From SIAJ01 sp036266155 (GTDB lineage Bacteria; Planctomycetota; Planctomycetia; Gemmatales; Gemmataceae), in the NCBI GenBank assembly GCA_036266155.1, contig DATANR010000048.1, positions 1 to 12,199 of the forward strand: a DNA stretch of 12,199 bases, in the 5' to 3' direction. The notes under the pieces are model-generated. The model saw nothing but the letters and a program-made list of their open reading frames with translations. It made no database searches and had not been told where the DNA came from. Shown in pieces: positions 1 through 7,982 of this stretch (the first letter of the stretch is position 1; each line of letters begins with the position of its first letter). Position numbers and translations under genes: made by a program.

Positions 1-1
1 C

Positions 2-907
2 AACAAAGCCGAGGGTGTGCAAGGCATCGACATGCGGCTCATGACCAAGCGGCTGCAACGCGATTGGTTCCAGGCGTACTGCATCGACCCGCAGAAGATC
101 CGGCCCGGCACACGGATGCCGACCGCGTGGCCGAACGGCCAGAGTGTGTTGCCCAACGTGCTCGATGGCAAAGCGCAAACGCAGATCGACGCGATTTGGA
201 ATTACCTCGCCGCCAAGGACACCGCGATCCCCGTCGGCATGGGGAAGAAGTTCATGCCGCTGGTGCCGACGGACGAGGCGATCATCTATCGGAACTTCAT
301 CCAGGGCGCGGGCAATCGGGCGATCGGCGTCGGCTATCCAGAGAAGTTGAACCTGGCGTTCGACGCGAACGAACTGCGACTTGCGATGATCTGGAAGGGT
401 GGCTTCATCGACGCAGCGCGACACTGGACCGATCGCGGTACGGGGGCAGAGGGACCATTGGGCGACGACGTATTGAACATGCCCGCCGGCCCCGGCTTCG
501 CGGTGCTGGCGAAAACGGACGCCGCGTGGCCGAAGGACAATCCGCGGGACAATGGGCAAAAGTTCCTGGGCTACTCGCTCTCGAAAGACGAGCGGCCGAC
601 GTTCCGGTATTCCGTGAACGGCGCCGTGATTGAGGACTTCCCGAATCCATCGGGCAAAGAAAATGCAACGTTCCGCCGAACATTTCAGGTGACAAGTGCG
701 ACGCCCGTCGATGGCCTGACCTTCCGTGCCGCCGTCGGGAACAAGATCGAAGCGGCCGGCGACGGTTGGTTCAAGGTCGACGGTTGGAAGGTGCGCATTG
801 ACGGCGCCGCAGCGACGATCCGGCCGAGCGGCGGCAAGGCGGAATTGCTGGTGCCGATTCGCCTGATTGACGGGAAAGCCAAGTTCACCCAAGAGTTCGC
901 GTGGTAG
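2..907 (+). CDS. C-terminal part of a planctomycete c-type cytochrome (heme) protein, 5' truncated
   Basis: The reading frame is open from the window edge (base 2) to TAG at 905-907. A GTG at 17 is available, but the frame continues upstream without a stop, so the gene almost certainly begins outside the window. The first visible 60 residues fit the C-terminal half of a cytochrome c domain: an aromatic-rich helix, then RPGTRMP, whose Met is the expected axial heme ligand, then a helix ending IWNYLAAKD. The CxxCH heme site would lie upstream. The remaining ~235 residues (YPEKLNLAFD, then MIWKGGFIDAARHWTDRG, then a beta-rich tail with GYSLSKDERPTFRYSVNG) resemble the tail of large planctomycete/verrucomicrobial secreted heme proteins. 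DUF6797 is my tentative family name. The next gene starts 31 bases on in the same direction, so the two are probably co-transcribed and act in the periplasm in sugar oxidation or electron transfer (inferred). Confidence 0.75.
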   Translation, partial: NKAEGVQGIDMRLMTKRLQRDWFQAYCIDPQKIRPGTRMPTAWPNGQSVLPNVLDGKAQTQIDAIWNYLAAKDTAIPVGMGKKFMPLVPTDEAIIYRNFIQGAGNRAIGVGYPEKLNLAFDANELRLAMIWKGGFIDAARHWTDRGTGAEGPLGDDVLNMPAGPGFAVLAKTDAAWPKDNPRDNGQKFLGYSLSKDERPTFRYSVNGAVIEDFPNPSGKENATFRRTFQVTSATPVDGLTFRAAVGNKIEAAGDGWFKVDGWKVRIDGAAATIRPSGGKAELLVPIRLIDGKAKFTQEFAW

Positions 908-938
908 TCGTCATCAAGACAACGAACGAGTTCAACCC

Positions 939-2432
939 ATGTTTCGCTTTCAATACATGTTCGCCGCCGTGTTCTTGCTGGGCATTGCGATCACCGCGAA
1001 CGCACAGGGCAAGAAGCCGACGAAGAACGACGCCGAGGACGACTACTACAAGATCCTGCGCTTCGAGACGCCGCCCGGCGACGTGCTCGAAGCCGGCGCC
1101 ATCGAGATCATGCCCGACGGCAAGGTCGCGGTCGGCACACGGCGCGGTGAAGTCTGGATGATTGACAACGCGTACGCCAGCGATCCGAAGGACGCCAAGT
1201 TCACGCGCTTCGCGCATGGGCTGCACGAGGTGCTGGGGCTGGCGCAGAAGGACGGCTGGCTTTACTTGACACAGCGCCCGGACGTGTCGCGCATCAAGGA
1301 CACCGACGGCGACGGCAAGGCGGACAAGTTCGAAGTGGTCAGCGACGGCTGGGAAGTGAACGGCGATTACCACGAATACGCGTTCGGCTCGCGCTTCGAC
1401 AAGGACGGCAACATCTGGATCACGCTCTGCCTGACCGGGAGCTTCAACTCGAACAGCAAGTTCCGCGGTTGGGCCGGCAAAGTCACGCCGGACGGCAAGT
1501 GGGTGCCGACCACAAGCGGAGTGCGTTCGCCCGGCGGGGTCGGCTTCAATGCCGAGGGCGACGTCTTCTACACGGACAACCAGGGCCCATGGAATGGGGC
1601 GTGCGGCCTCAAGTGTCTGACCGTCGGCGGGTTCGTCGGCCACCCGGATAGCTTCCGTTGGTACAAGGAGAAGGAAGCCAAGTATCTCGGCGACCCACCG
1701 GCCGTTCCGAAGTCGAACAGCCGGATCATGACCGAGGCGAAGAAGATTCCGCAGTTCTATCCAACGTGCGTGCTCTTCCCGTATGGGCCGATGGGCCAGT
1801 CGGCTGCGGGGTTCGATTGCGATCTGTCGGGCGGCAAGTTCGGGCCGTTCGAGAAGCAGCTCTTCGTGGGCGACCAGACGCACAGCACAATCATGCGCGT
1901 GACGCTGGAAAAAGTGAACGGCCGCTATCAGGGCGCGTGCTATCCATTCAAGCAAGGCTTCGGCTCCGGCTGCGTGCCCGTTCGCTTCGGGCCAGACGGC
2001 TCGCTGTTCGTCGGCGGCACCAACCGCGGCTGGGGCTCGCGTGGCACCAAGCCGTTCGCGATTGAACGGCTCGTCTGGACGGGCAAGACGCCGTTCGAGA
2101 TTAGCGAGATGAAGGCCAAGCCGGACGGCTTCGAGTTGACGTTCACGAAACCCATCGACCCGGCAACCGCGGGCAACGTTGAGTCGTACGCGATGAAAAC
2201 GTTCACCTACATCTACCGCGCCGAGTACGGCAGCCCGGAAGTGGATCAGACGAAGCCGACGATCACGAAGGTCGAAGTCGGCAAAGATGGAAGGAGCGCC
2301 CGGCTGTATGTCGATGGCTTGCAAGAAGGCCACATCCACGACCTCGCGCTCGCCGGCGTTCGTTCGACCGAGGGCCAGCCGCTCTTGCACCCGCAGGCTT
2401 ACTACACATTGAATTACGTTCCTGCAAAGTAA
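939..2432 (+). CDS. Exported sorbosone/glucose-dehydrogenase-like beta-propeller protein
   Basis: A 497-residue protein. I chose ATG 939 because it starts a clear signal peptide (MFRFQYMFAAVFLLGIAITA, cleavage probably after NAQ at 21-23). The frame is open further up, to 867, but that would overlap the previous gene and hide the signal. The mature part has the repeated blade signatures of the soluble glucose/sorbosone dehydrogenase-like propellers of planctomycetes: IEIMPDGKVAVGTRRGEVW (56-74), a calcium-loop-like DTDGDGKADKF (121-131), YAFGSRFDKDGNIWI (147-161), SPGGVGFNAEGDVFYTDNQG (197-216) and VRFGPDGSLFVGG (348-360). The C-terminal 110 residues (about 385-497) look like a separate beta domain. 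Such proteins are presumed PQQ- or metal-dependent sugar dehydrogenases, but few have been assayed. The heme protein just upstream could accept the electrons (inferred). Substrate unknown. Confidence 0.85.
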   Translation: MFRFQYMFAAVFLLGIAITANAQGKKPTKNDAEDDYYKILRFETPPGDVLEAGAIEIMPDGKVAVGTRRGEVWMIDNAYASDPKDAKFTRFAHGLHEVLGLAQKDGWLYLTQRPDVSRIKDTDGDGKADKFEVVSDGWEVNGDYHEYAFGSRFDKDGNIWITLCLTGSFNSNSKFRGWAGKVTPDGKWVPTTSGVRSPGGVGFNAEGDVFYTDNQGPWNGACGLKCLTVGGFVGHPDSFRWYKEKEAKYLGDPPAVPKSNSRIMTEAKKIPQFYPTCVLFPYGPMGQSAAGFDCDLSGGKFGPFEKQLFVGDQTHSTIMRVTLEKVNGRYQGACYPFKQGFGSGCVPVRFGPDGSLFVGGTNRGWGSRGTKPFAIERLVWTGKTPFEISEMKAKPDGFELTFTKPIDPATAGNVESYAMKTFTYIYRAEYGSPEVDQTKPTITKVEVGKDGRSARLYVDGLQEGHIHDLALAGVRSTEGQPLLHPQAYYTLNYVPAK

Positions 2433-2445
2433 CCCATTTCGTTCA

Positions 2446-2469
2446 CGGGCGGGTTGATCAACCCGCCCG
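2446..2469 (+). terminator. Perfect 24-base palindrome, probable terminator
   Basis: Two 12-base arms, CGGGCGGGTTGA and its exact reverse complement, meet with no spacer, 14 bases after the dehydrogenase stop codon. ATTTTCT follows directly. In RNA this gives a GC-rich hairpin with a short U-run, consistent with intrinsic termination of the two-gene unit. Because the centre is TGATCA with no loop, the folded form would open a few central pairs. Confidence 0.6.
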
Positions 2470-2702
2470 ATTTTCTCGGACGGCCGCCAGCAAGAGAAAA
2501 CCATGCCGGAATCTATGCGTGCTCGTTTGCGCTGAAAAGATGTGCCTATAAAACTAGCATGAATTATCAAAACCTTAGCATATTGACCCTAGACAAAGGT
2601 CTCCTGTGAACTGAGATTCCGATATCACCCATGGCTGCCGAGTTATTTGACCGATTTCTTGTTGATCTTTGGCGCAGTCTTGACTAGTTTAATATCATTC
2701 GG
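2470..2702 (+). promoter_or_regulatory. AT-rich leader upstream of the sigma-54 activator gene
   Basis: About 230 bases without a gene and clearly richer in A+T than both flanks, so probably the control region of the activator gene. Two TAGCAT hexamers, at 2555-2560 and 2576-2581, are 21 bases apart (two helical turns) and could be a protein-binding pair. TTGAC-like words occur (for example around 2647 and 2680), but none pairs with a convincing -10 at 16-18 bases. A GG-(9 bases)-GA stretch near 2671 has the wrong spacing for a sigma-54 promoter. No transcription start can be fixed. Confidence 0.35.
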
Positions 2703-3824
2703 ATGATTCGTTCCCACGTTTCGTACACGGGGCCGGAGATGGCACGGACCGAGCCCGATGAACCGCTGCTGCCGGAGATTGTCGGTTCAAGCCTGGCGAT
2801 GCGCGAGGTTTATCGACTCACGCGGATGGCTGCACCGAGCAACGCCAGCGTGTTGCTCATCGGGGAAACCGGCACCGGCAAGGAGGTCATCGCCCGTGCG
2901 ATCCACAAGCGCAGTCAACGCTCCACGGGTCCCTACATCCGCGTCAACTGCGGGGCACTGCACGAGAACCTGCTTGAGAGCGAACTGTTTGGGCATGTCA
3001 AGGGAGCGTTCACCGGCGCTGTCGAGAACAAGACGGGCCGGTTCGAGGCAGCACACGGCGGGACGATCTTTCTTGACGAGATCTCCAGCATGTCGGCCAA
3101 GCTTCAGGTGAAGCTGTTGCGCGTGCTGCAAGAGCGAGAGTTCGAGCGCGTCGGCGACTCGAAAACCATTCGCGTGGACGTGCGTGTTGTGGCCGCCACG
3201 AACGAGTCACTTGAAGATGAAATTGAGGCCGAGCGTTTTCGCGAGGACCTGTACTATCGGCTCAATGTCGTGCCGATTCCCTTGCCGCCGTTGCGGGAGC
3301 GGCGCGACGACATTCCATTGCTCGCCCAGTTTTTCTTGAAGCGCTACGGCGAGCTGAACCACCGGGATGTGCCCGAGTTGACGTCCGAGGTGATGCAGGC
3401 GCTACTCGCTCACGACTGGCCGGGCAATGTCCGCGAGTTGGAGAACACCATTGAACGGCTCGTCGTGTTGTCAGATGGCAAATCCCTGCCGGCGGGACTT
3501 CTGAAGTTTGGTCGTCCGAAATATTCGCTGCGCAATCGCCGACCTCGAACGGACGACGTTCCAGGCCTCGTGCGCCGGCTCATTGAAGTCGGCATCCGCA
3601 GTGCACCGCCCAATGGATCAAAGCTCTACGACTATTTGGTCGGCGGCGTCGAACGCGAGTTGATCGAGCAGGTCATGCGGCAATGCGACGACGTCAAGGT
3701 CACGGCCGCCGATCGCCTCGGGATCAATCGAAATACGCTGCACAAGAAGCTGGAACAATACTCGGCGACGAACGGCCGACCCGGTGAGGAAACGGAAATC
3801 GAGGAACCGGTTGGGGCACAGTGA
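2703..3824 (+). CDS. Sigma-54-dependent transcriptional activator (AAA+ and Fis-type HTH), no sensor domain
   Basis: A 373-residue bacterial enhancer-binding protein that would use ATP to open sigma-54 RNA polymerase promoters. Visible motifs: Walker A GETGTGKE (54-61), the sigma-54 contact loop GAFTGA (101-106), Walker B TIFLDEI (121-127), RFREDLYYRLNVVPIPLPPL with arginine-finger candidates and LRERRDDIP (178-204), sensor II WPGNVREL (239-246), and a Fis-type helix-turn-helix at about 318-354 (AADRLGINRNTLHKKL). Only ~26 residues precede the ATPase, so there is no receiver, PAS or GAF domain. ATG 2739 (residue 13, MARTEPDEP, with GGAG just before it) is an equally possible start. Activity must be controlled by expression, by a partner protein or by the short N-terminus. 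Its targets cannot be read from this window. Confidence 0.93.
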   Translation: MIRSHVSYTGPEMARTEPDEPLLPEIVGSSLAMREVYRLTRMAAPSNASVLLIGETGTGKEVIARAIHKRSQRSTGPYIRVNCGALHENLLESELFGHVKGAFTGAVENKTGRFEAAHGGTIFLDEISSMSAKLQVKLLRVLQEREFERVGDSKTIRVDVRVVAATNESLEDEIEAERFREDLYYRLNVVPIPLPPLRERRDDIPLLAQFFLKRYGELNHRDVPELTSEVMQALLAHDWPGNVRELENTIERLVVLSDGKSLPAGLLKFGRPKYSLRNRRPRTDDVPGLVRRLIEVGIRSAPPNGSKLYDYLVGGVERELIEQVMRQCDDVKVTAADRLGINRNTLHKKLEQYSATNGRPGEETEIEEPVGAQ

Positions 3825-3874
3825 GTCGGCATGGCAATGGCCGGACTGTGCTGGTGTTACGGCTGCCGCACGGC

Positions 3875-3880
3875 TAGAAT
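3875..3880 (+). promoter_or_regulatory. Possible -10 element before the Tim44-like gene
   Basis: TAGAAT matches the -10 consensus in five of six positions and lies 40 bases before the ATG at 3921, in the 96-base gap after the activator gene. No good -35 is seen at 16-18 bases: the best spaced word, CTGGTG at 3851-3856, matches two of six. Confidence 0.3.
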
Positions 3881-3920
3881 CAACACCAACTGCCTAGCTG
3901 TTCCCCCTCCGGGCCTTCCC

Positions 3921-4802
3921 ATGCGACGAGTTGTTGTCCTCTCTATCGTTTGCATATTCCTCTTGTCGCTCCCCGCGTTTGCTCAAAAGCCAACCGACGA
4001 TATGGGCTCGGAGGCCCAGACACGCGGCTACGGAATGATCTTTGGCGGCGTGATTGCTGTCGTAGCGGTGGGTGTCACGTTGCTTGTGGGAATGCACATC
4101 ATCAAAGGCATGATCGCGGAGTCGTCACGCGGTAAGAAGGGACGCGTCATGGAAGACGTGCTCGACGACAAGGACATGCCCAAGCAAAAGAAACGAATCC
4201 TCTACCTCGGCGAGAAAGTACCGGACTGGAAAATCGGCAAACGTCGAAAGGCAACGCTGGCCGGCCTCAAGATGTTGGCCAAATCGGATGAGAACTTTAG
4301 CCCCAAGGCAGTGTCGGTTGCCGCGCTCAAAGCATTTGAGGCGGTGAAGGCCGCAATCGAGTCACGATCGGTCAAGACCATTGAAAAGAAGGTGACGTCG
4401 GAAGTCCTGGAAGACCTGGAAGCTCAGATTCAAAAGCTCCGCAAGAAAGGGGAGCTCCATATCTTTGAACCGGTGGAAGTCTCCGAGATCGGCATCGTTC
4501 ACATTGAAGCACCGAAGTCACGCGAGAAGCACACATTTACTGCTTTGATTTCCGCAAAATCGCGTGACTACTACGCGGACGCCAAATCGCGTGAAGTTCT
4601 CCGCGGCGACAAGAAGAGCTATGTCTACCAGGAGTTCTGGACCTTTCGCCGCTCGGCCGATCGCTGGCTGGTCTCCAGGATTCGCCCGGCGGGCGACATG
4701 GACACGGTGCTGGCCAACAAGAACGTGCTGACCCAGGCCGACCTCGACCGGTTCGCCAAAGACGCCGAAGAGGCCTTCTTGTTGGAATTCGTCGGTAAGT
4801 AA
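3921..4802 (+). CDS. Membrane-anchored Tim44-like domain protein
   Basis: A 293-residue protein. ATG 3921 is chosen because it begins a signal peptide (MRRVVVLSIVCIFLLSLPAF, AQ at 21-22). The frame is open up to 3831, but those codons lack coding character. A second hydrophobic helix (about 38-61, YGMIFGGVIAVVAVGVTLLVG) should span the membrane, followed by a very basic linker (70-112). Residues about 125-256 fit the bacterial Tim44-like fold: helices with an FEAVKAAIESRS segment, then an NTF2-like sheet ending YVYQEFWTFRRSADRWLVSR. Mitochondrial Tim44 tethers Hsp70 to the inner-membrane translocase; the role of the bacterial homologues is largely unknown. No Shine-Dalgarno sequence is evident. 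It converges on the next gene with one base between the stop codons. Confidence 0.75.
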   Translation: MRRVVVLSIVCIFLLSLPAFAQKPTDDMGSEAQTRGYGMIFGGVIAVVAVGVTLLVGMHIIKGMIAESSRGKKGRVMEDVLDDKDMPKQKKRILYLGEKVPDWKIGKRRKATLAGLKMLAKSDENFSPKAVSVAALKAFEAVKAAIESRSVKTIEKKVTSEVLEDLEAQIQKLRKKGELHIFEPVEVSEIGIVHIEAPKSREKHTFTALISAKSRDYYADAKSREVLRGDKKSYVYQEFWTFRRSADRWLVSRIRPAGDMDTVLANKNVLTQADLDRFAKDAEEAFLLEFVGK

Positions 4803-4803
4803 T

Positions 4804-5646
4804 TCACGCCGCCCACATCGTCTTGATGTGCTTCAAGCCCTCGGTGTAGACTTCCTTCGCGCTTGGGAACAGGTCACGCCATACCCGTGTGGCAGCCGCC
4901 AGGTCCGGCAACGCTCGTCCGAACGCTTCGATCACTAGCCACCCGTCGTATTTGATTTCCTTGAGCGTTTTGAACGCTTCCTCCCAGCGCACCTGGCCCG
5001 TGCCGGGTGTGCCGCGATCATTCTCGCTGATATGGACGTGGCCGACGTGCGCGGCCACCGTGCGTATCGGACCGGCCTGGCTCTTCTCTTCAATGTGCGC
5101 GTGAAACGTGTCGTACATCGTCTTGAAGCTCGGATGATTGACCGCCTTGACGAGCTCGACGGCATCCTTGGCCGTCGTCAAGAAGTAACACTCGAAGCGG
5201 TTGAGATATTCGATGCAGAGTTGCACCTTGGCCGTGGCCGCGTGCTCCGCGGCTTGACGCAGCACGTCGACGGCGCGCATCTTCTCGTCGTCGGTTGGCG
5301 GGACGCCCGAAAACACCGCGAGCGGCGAGTGGAACGGGCCAACCATGCTCTCCGAGCCAAGGACCTGATTGCAGTCAATCGCCTTCTTGATCAACTCCAG
5401 CCCGGCCTTGCGAACGTTGGCGTCCGGGCTGATGGGGTTCGCGTCCGGGTTGACGATCGTGACCGTGGTGCACATCAAGCCGAGGTTGTCGAGTTCCTTG
5501 CGGAGCTTTTTGTAATGATCGACCGTTGTGTCGAAGACGGGAATCTCGACGCCGTCAAAGCCGGCGGCCTTGATGTCTTTCATGATGGGGTAATGCTCCT
5601 CGGTGACGTGTCCGGTCCAGAGGAGGAGATTCATGCCCGTCTTCAT
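4804..5646 (-). CDS. TIM-barrel sugar isomerase/epimerase, D-tagatose 3-epimerase type
   Basis: A 280-residue cytoplasmic protein with no signal peptide. The start at 5646 (MKTGMNLLLW) is supported by GGAG six bases upstream; the frame is open to 5700 but without a ribosome site. The candidate metal ligands are E146 (LCIEYLNRFE), D179 (MYDTFHAHIEE), H205 (GHVHISENDRG) and E240 (WLVIEAFG), with R211 six residues after H205. The spacings 33, 26, 35 and +6 equal those of the D-tagatose/D-psicose 3-epimerase site as I recall it (E152, D185, H211, E246, R217). The SENDRGTPGTGQVRW segment also belongs to that branch, so C3 epimerisation of a ketose or keto-sugar is likelier than hydroxypyruvate isomerisation. 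Substrate undetermined. It stands alone, convergent with the Tim44-like gene. Confidence 0.87.
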   Translation of the reverse strand: MKTGMNLLLWTGHVTEEHYPIMKDIKAAGFDGVEIPVFDTTVDHYKKLRKELDNLGLMCTTVTIVNPDANPISPDANVRKAGLELIKKAIDCNQVLGSESMVGPFHSPLAVFSGVPPTDDEKMRAVDVLRQAAEHAATAKVQLCIEYLNRFECYFLTTAKDAVELVKAVNHPSFKTMYDTFHAHIEEKSQAGPIRTVAAHVGHVHISENDRGTPGTGQVRWEEAFKTLKEIKYDGWLVIEAFGRALPDLAAATRVWRDLFPSAKEVYTEGLKHIKTMWAA

Positions 5647-5652
5647 CTGAGG

Positions 5653-5656
5653 CTCC
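5653..5656 (-). promoter_or_regulatory. Shine-Dalgarno site that decides the epimerase start
   Basis: Read on the minus strand this is GGAG, six bases before the ATG at 5646. No comparable site precedes the upstream alternative start at 5700. Confidence 0.6.
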
Positions 5657-5832
5657 GGCGAATTGGTTGCGTGTCCGAGTATTCTCCGCCGAGCATTCAA
5701 TTCGACAAGAACCTTTCCCGCGGCAAACGAATCTAACGAACTCTCAGATCGCCGCCCGTGTCCGTCAGGTTATTCGAACGAGTCTCGCTATAGTCACCGC
5801 TACGATTAGCAACCGCGCGTGTGAGCATCCGC
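5657..5832. promoter_or_regulatory. Divergent intergenic region between epimerase and 712-residue gene
   Basis: About 175 bases that must hold promoters for both neighbours. On the plus strand TATAGT (5789-5794) and TACGAT (5801-5806) are possible -10 elements 27-45 bases before the start, but neither has a recognisable -35. No strong inverted repeat or operator was seen. Confidence 0.3.
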
Positions 5833-7971
5833 ATGGCCATCCGCATCAACGTGACTGCCGTTCGCAGTTGCCCGCCGGACGAAGTTCGCTCGGTCATGTC
5901 GGAAGTCATTCGTGTGGCTTGTGCGGGCAACGAATGTCCGCCGGTTGGCGATCAATTGGACATCCACGAACACAACGGCTGGGTCTGGTTCTCCACGAGC
6001 GTCTGGGGCGTCAGTGCGGGCGATTTGAATCGCGGCTTGTGCAAGCTCGCGAGGCCGGCCTTGCAGTTCACGACCTCGGACGGTGACCGCTGGTATCTGA
6101 CGGTTCATGGAGGACCGTCAGGCCGGAACCACTTTCTGCATGAGTTCAGTGTTCTGGCCCACGTGCCCGATCCGGCTGAAGATGCCGAGCGGCAAGCACA
6201 GCTCGAACAACGCGACGAACCGCCGCCCGTCGATCCGGAGCTGGCATTTTTGGAAGACGATCCGATTCCCGGGCCAGCGCGAGTCAAGGCGCCGTTCGAC
6301 CTCGTCGTTGACAGTTTGACCAGTATCGGCGGGTCGGTCGCGGAGGAGTTTCGTGCGTCAGTCGCTCATTTGCCCTACAGCCAGGCATTGCGCCAGTACC
6401 GCGAGTGGCATGCGGATCAAGTGATTGCCGCGCTGATCGCGGTCGGGATCCCGGTTGATGTGCCCGCGGTGCGGTCGGTGTTGCTTTGGGAGAACATCTC
6501 GGAGAACGAATCGGGCAGCGATCTCGGCAATTTGCCGCGCTTGCTGGCCGTGCTCGGTTTGGGCGGCGATTGGGACGAGTGGATTCGCCAGGCCGAGGCG
6601 CCGCCGCTTCCAGGGCCCGAGCCGGAACCGGTTGAGTACGTTCCGCCGGAACCGCAGCCGCCCGAGGATTATGTTGGCCCGGTCCTCGCGATCGTTGAAC
6701 CGCTGGGGCTGACGCCAGTGGCTGGTGGGCCGGTGCCGCTGCCGCTCAAGGACATGACGCTCATCCAGTTCTTTCCCGATGCCGTGTCGATCCTGGACAC
6801 GGCCAATGTGGCCGTCATGGTCACTGTTCCCGGTTCGTTCGAACCGCCGGGCAAGCTGCCGGTCGATCCGTCGACACCGGGGCAAGTCGAACTTCGTCCG
6901 GACGGATTGCGCATCGGCATGTTGAACCACCTCTGGTTCCGCAAGCGCGACCTGACCAATTTGCTGGGCAAGAAGCTGACACGGTTCCTCTACCATCTGC
7001 CGGACGGGACCACGCTCGATGTGGCCTTCGCTCTGGAGGGGAAGCCGGCGCTCACCCAGCGTTATCGTGGCACCGTGATGGAAGAGGCCTGGCAGATTGC
7101 CGAAACGTATCCGCCGTTGACTCATGAGGTCTTGACGGAAGCTCTTCGAATCGCCCGCTCGGCTGGTAAGGCCAAATTCAAGGCCCGCGATGCGGCCGAG
7201 GTGGATGCGCTTTTGGAGGTCGTGTCACGCGACCCACAAATGTGGAACATGAAGTTCCAGCGCAAAGGGCTCACCATCTGGAGCGAGTCGGACATCGTTC
7301 CGCACCTGCCCAAGGCGGTTTTTCGACATCGATTCAAAGCCTTCTGGGACGTGGCCGCCCACGATCGCGAAGCGGCGCGCCAGCGTGAAGAACATCTGGC
7401 CCTCCAACGCCAGATGCGACAGGCCGGCGCCGCGGCAGCTCGACGCCGGGCCGCGCCGCATGACGATGCCATCTTGCTCGATGGGACGCACGGCCGCTAC
7501 TGGCAATCGGACTTCAGCCAGCTCACCGAACTCGAACAGGAGACCCGGCAAAAAATCGATGACCAACTCGCCAATCTCGGCTTCACGCACATCGGCGATC
7601 TGGTTGCGAAAAAACAACGCGACATCGTGCTGCGCACCTACATCGCTCGCGACGGTCTGAGCTATGCAATCTTGATGGGCAAACGGACCATGTACCTCGG
7701 GCAGGAGTTCTTCACGCGCTTCGGCGACGACTCGACACTGACGACCACGACCAACGGCGCCGTCAACAGCCACCCGCAAGTCGGCATGTATTACAAGGTG
7801 TGCCCGGGACTGGATGTGCCGGCTCTCTTCGCGAAACATGTCTGGGGGATCGAACGCTTTCGCACGCGCAAATCGACCGAGCCGGCTGCGCTTGACAACT
7901 CTCCGCTTGGCGTGGCAAGAGAGTTGGACGCGGCGTTCGCACGGCGAGCGAAGGTGGAAGCGAGCGGTTGA
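5833..7971 (+). CDS. Large modular protein of unknown function
   Basis: A 712-residue, probably cytoplasmic protein (no signal peptide or membrane helix). ATG 5833 has a weak GTGAG seven bases upstream; GTG 5821 in frame is the alternative. I do not recognise the family. Segments: an N-terminal domain (about 1-112) with a Trp-rich stretch (NGWVWFSTSVWG) and two Cys (30, 35); an acidic, Pro-rich linker (113-150); a helical domain (155-253); a second Pro/Glu linker (254-282); a mixed alpha/beta region (285-500); a charged helix, possibly coiled coil, rich in Arg, Glu and Gln (508-540); and a C-terminal domain (about 558-680, NLGFTHIGDL, IARDGLSYAILMG, DDSTLTTTTNG). The last block resembles small stand-alone planctomycete proteins of unknown function (from memory). 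Its stop is 11 bases from that of the convergent creatininase-like gene. Base use matches the neighbours, so it is probably native. Confidence 0.85.
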   Translation: MAIRINVTAVRSCPPDEVRSVMSEVIRVACAGNECPPVGDQLDIHEHNGWVWFSTSVWGVSAGDLNRGLCKLARPALQFTTSDGDRWYLTVHGGPSGRNHFLHEFSVLAHVPDPAEDAERQAQLEQRDEPPPVDPELAFLEDDPIPGPARVKAPFDLVVDSLTSIGGSVAEEFRASVAHLPYSQALRQYREWHADQVIAALIAVGIPVDVPAVRSVLLWENISENESGSDLGNLPRLLAVLGLGGDWDEWIRQAEAPPLPGPEPEPVEYVPPEPQPPEDYVGPVLAIVEPLGLTPVAGGPVPLPLKDMTLIQFFPDAVSILDTANVAVMVTVPGSFEPPGKLPVDPSTPGQVELRPDGLRIGMLNHLWFRKRDLTNLLGKKLTRFLYHLPDGTTLDVAFALEGKPALTQRYRGTVMEEAWQIAETYPPLTHEVLTEALRIARSAGKAKFKARDAAEVDALLEVVSRDPQMWNMKFQRKGLTIWSESDIVPHLPKAVFRHRFKAFWDVAAHDREAARQREEHLALQRQMRQAGAAAARRRAAPHDDAILLDGTHGRYWQSDFSQLTELEQETRQKIDDQLANLGFTHIGDLVAKKQRDIVLRTYIARDGLSYAILMGKRTMYLGQEFFTRFGDDSTLTTTTNGAVNSHPQVGMYYKVCPGLDVPALFAKHVWGIERFRTRKSTEPAALDNSPLGVARELDAAFARRAKVEASG

Positions 7972-7982
7972 TTCGTCCGCCG

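Noticed and set aside
885..2570. Long open frame (561 codons) on the minus strand opposite the dehydrogenase gene
   Set aside because: It mirrors the third-position GC bias of the real gene, has low-complexity Arg/Ala/Val composition and no domains, while the plus frame has a signal peptide and propeller motifs. Similar antisense frames at 6358-7125, 7225-7986, 9211-9801 and 10242-10991 were dropped for the same reason.
2670..2684. Sigma-54-like promoter before the activator gene
   Set aside because: The GG and the GA/AC that would be the -12 element have the wrong spacing, and the invariant GC is missing.
2740..2754. TGGCACG followed by GC at sigma-54 spacing
   Set aside because: It lies within the first codons of the activator itself and lacks the TT of the -12 box; probably chance.
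5821..5832. GTG 5821 as the start of the 712-residue protein
   Set aside because: No ribosome site precedes it, whereas ATG 5833 has a weak GTGAG at proper distance; kept only as an alternative.
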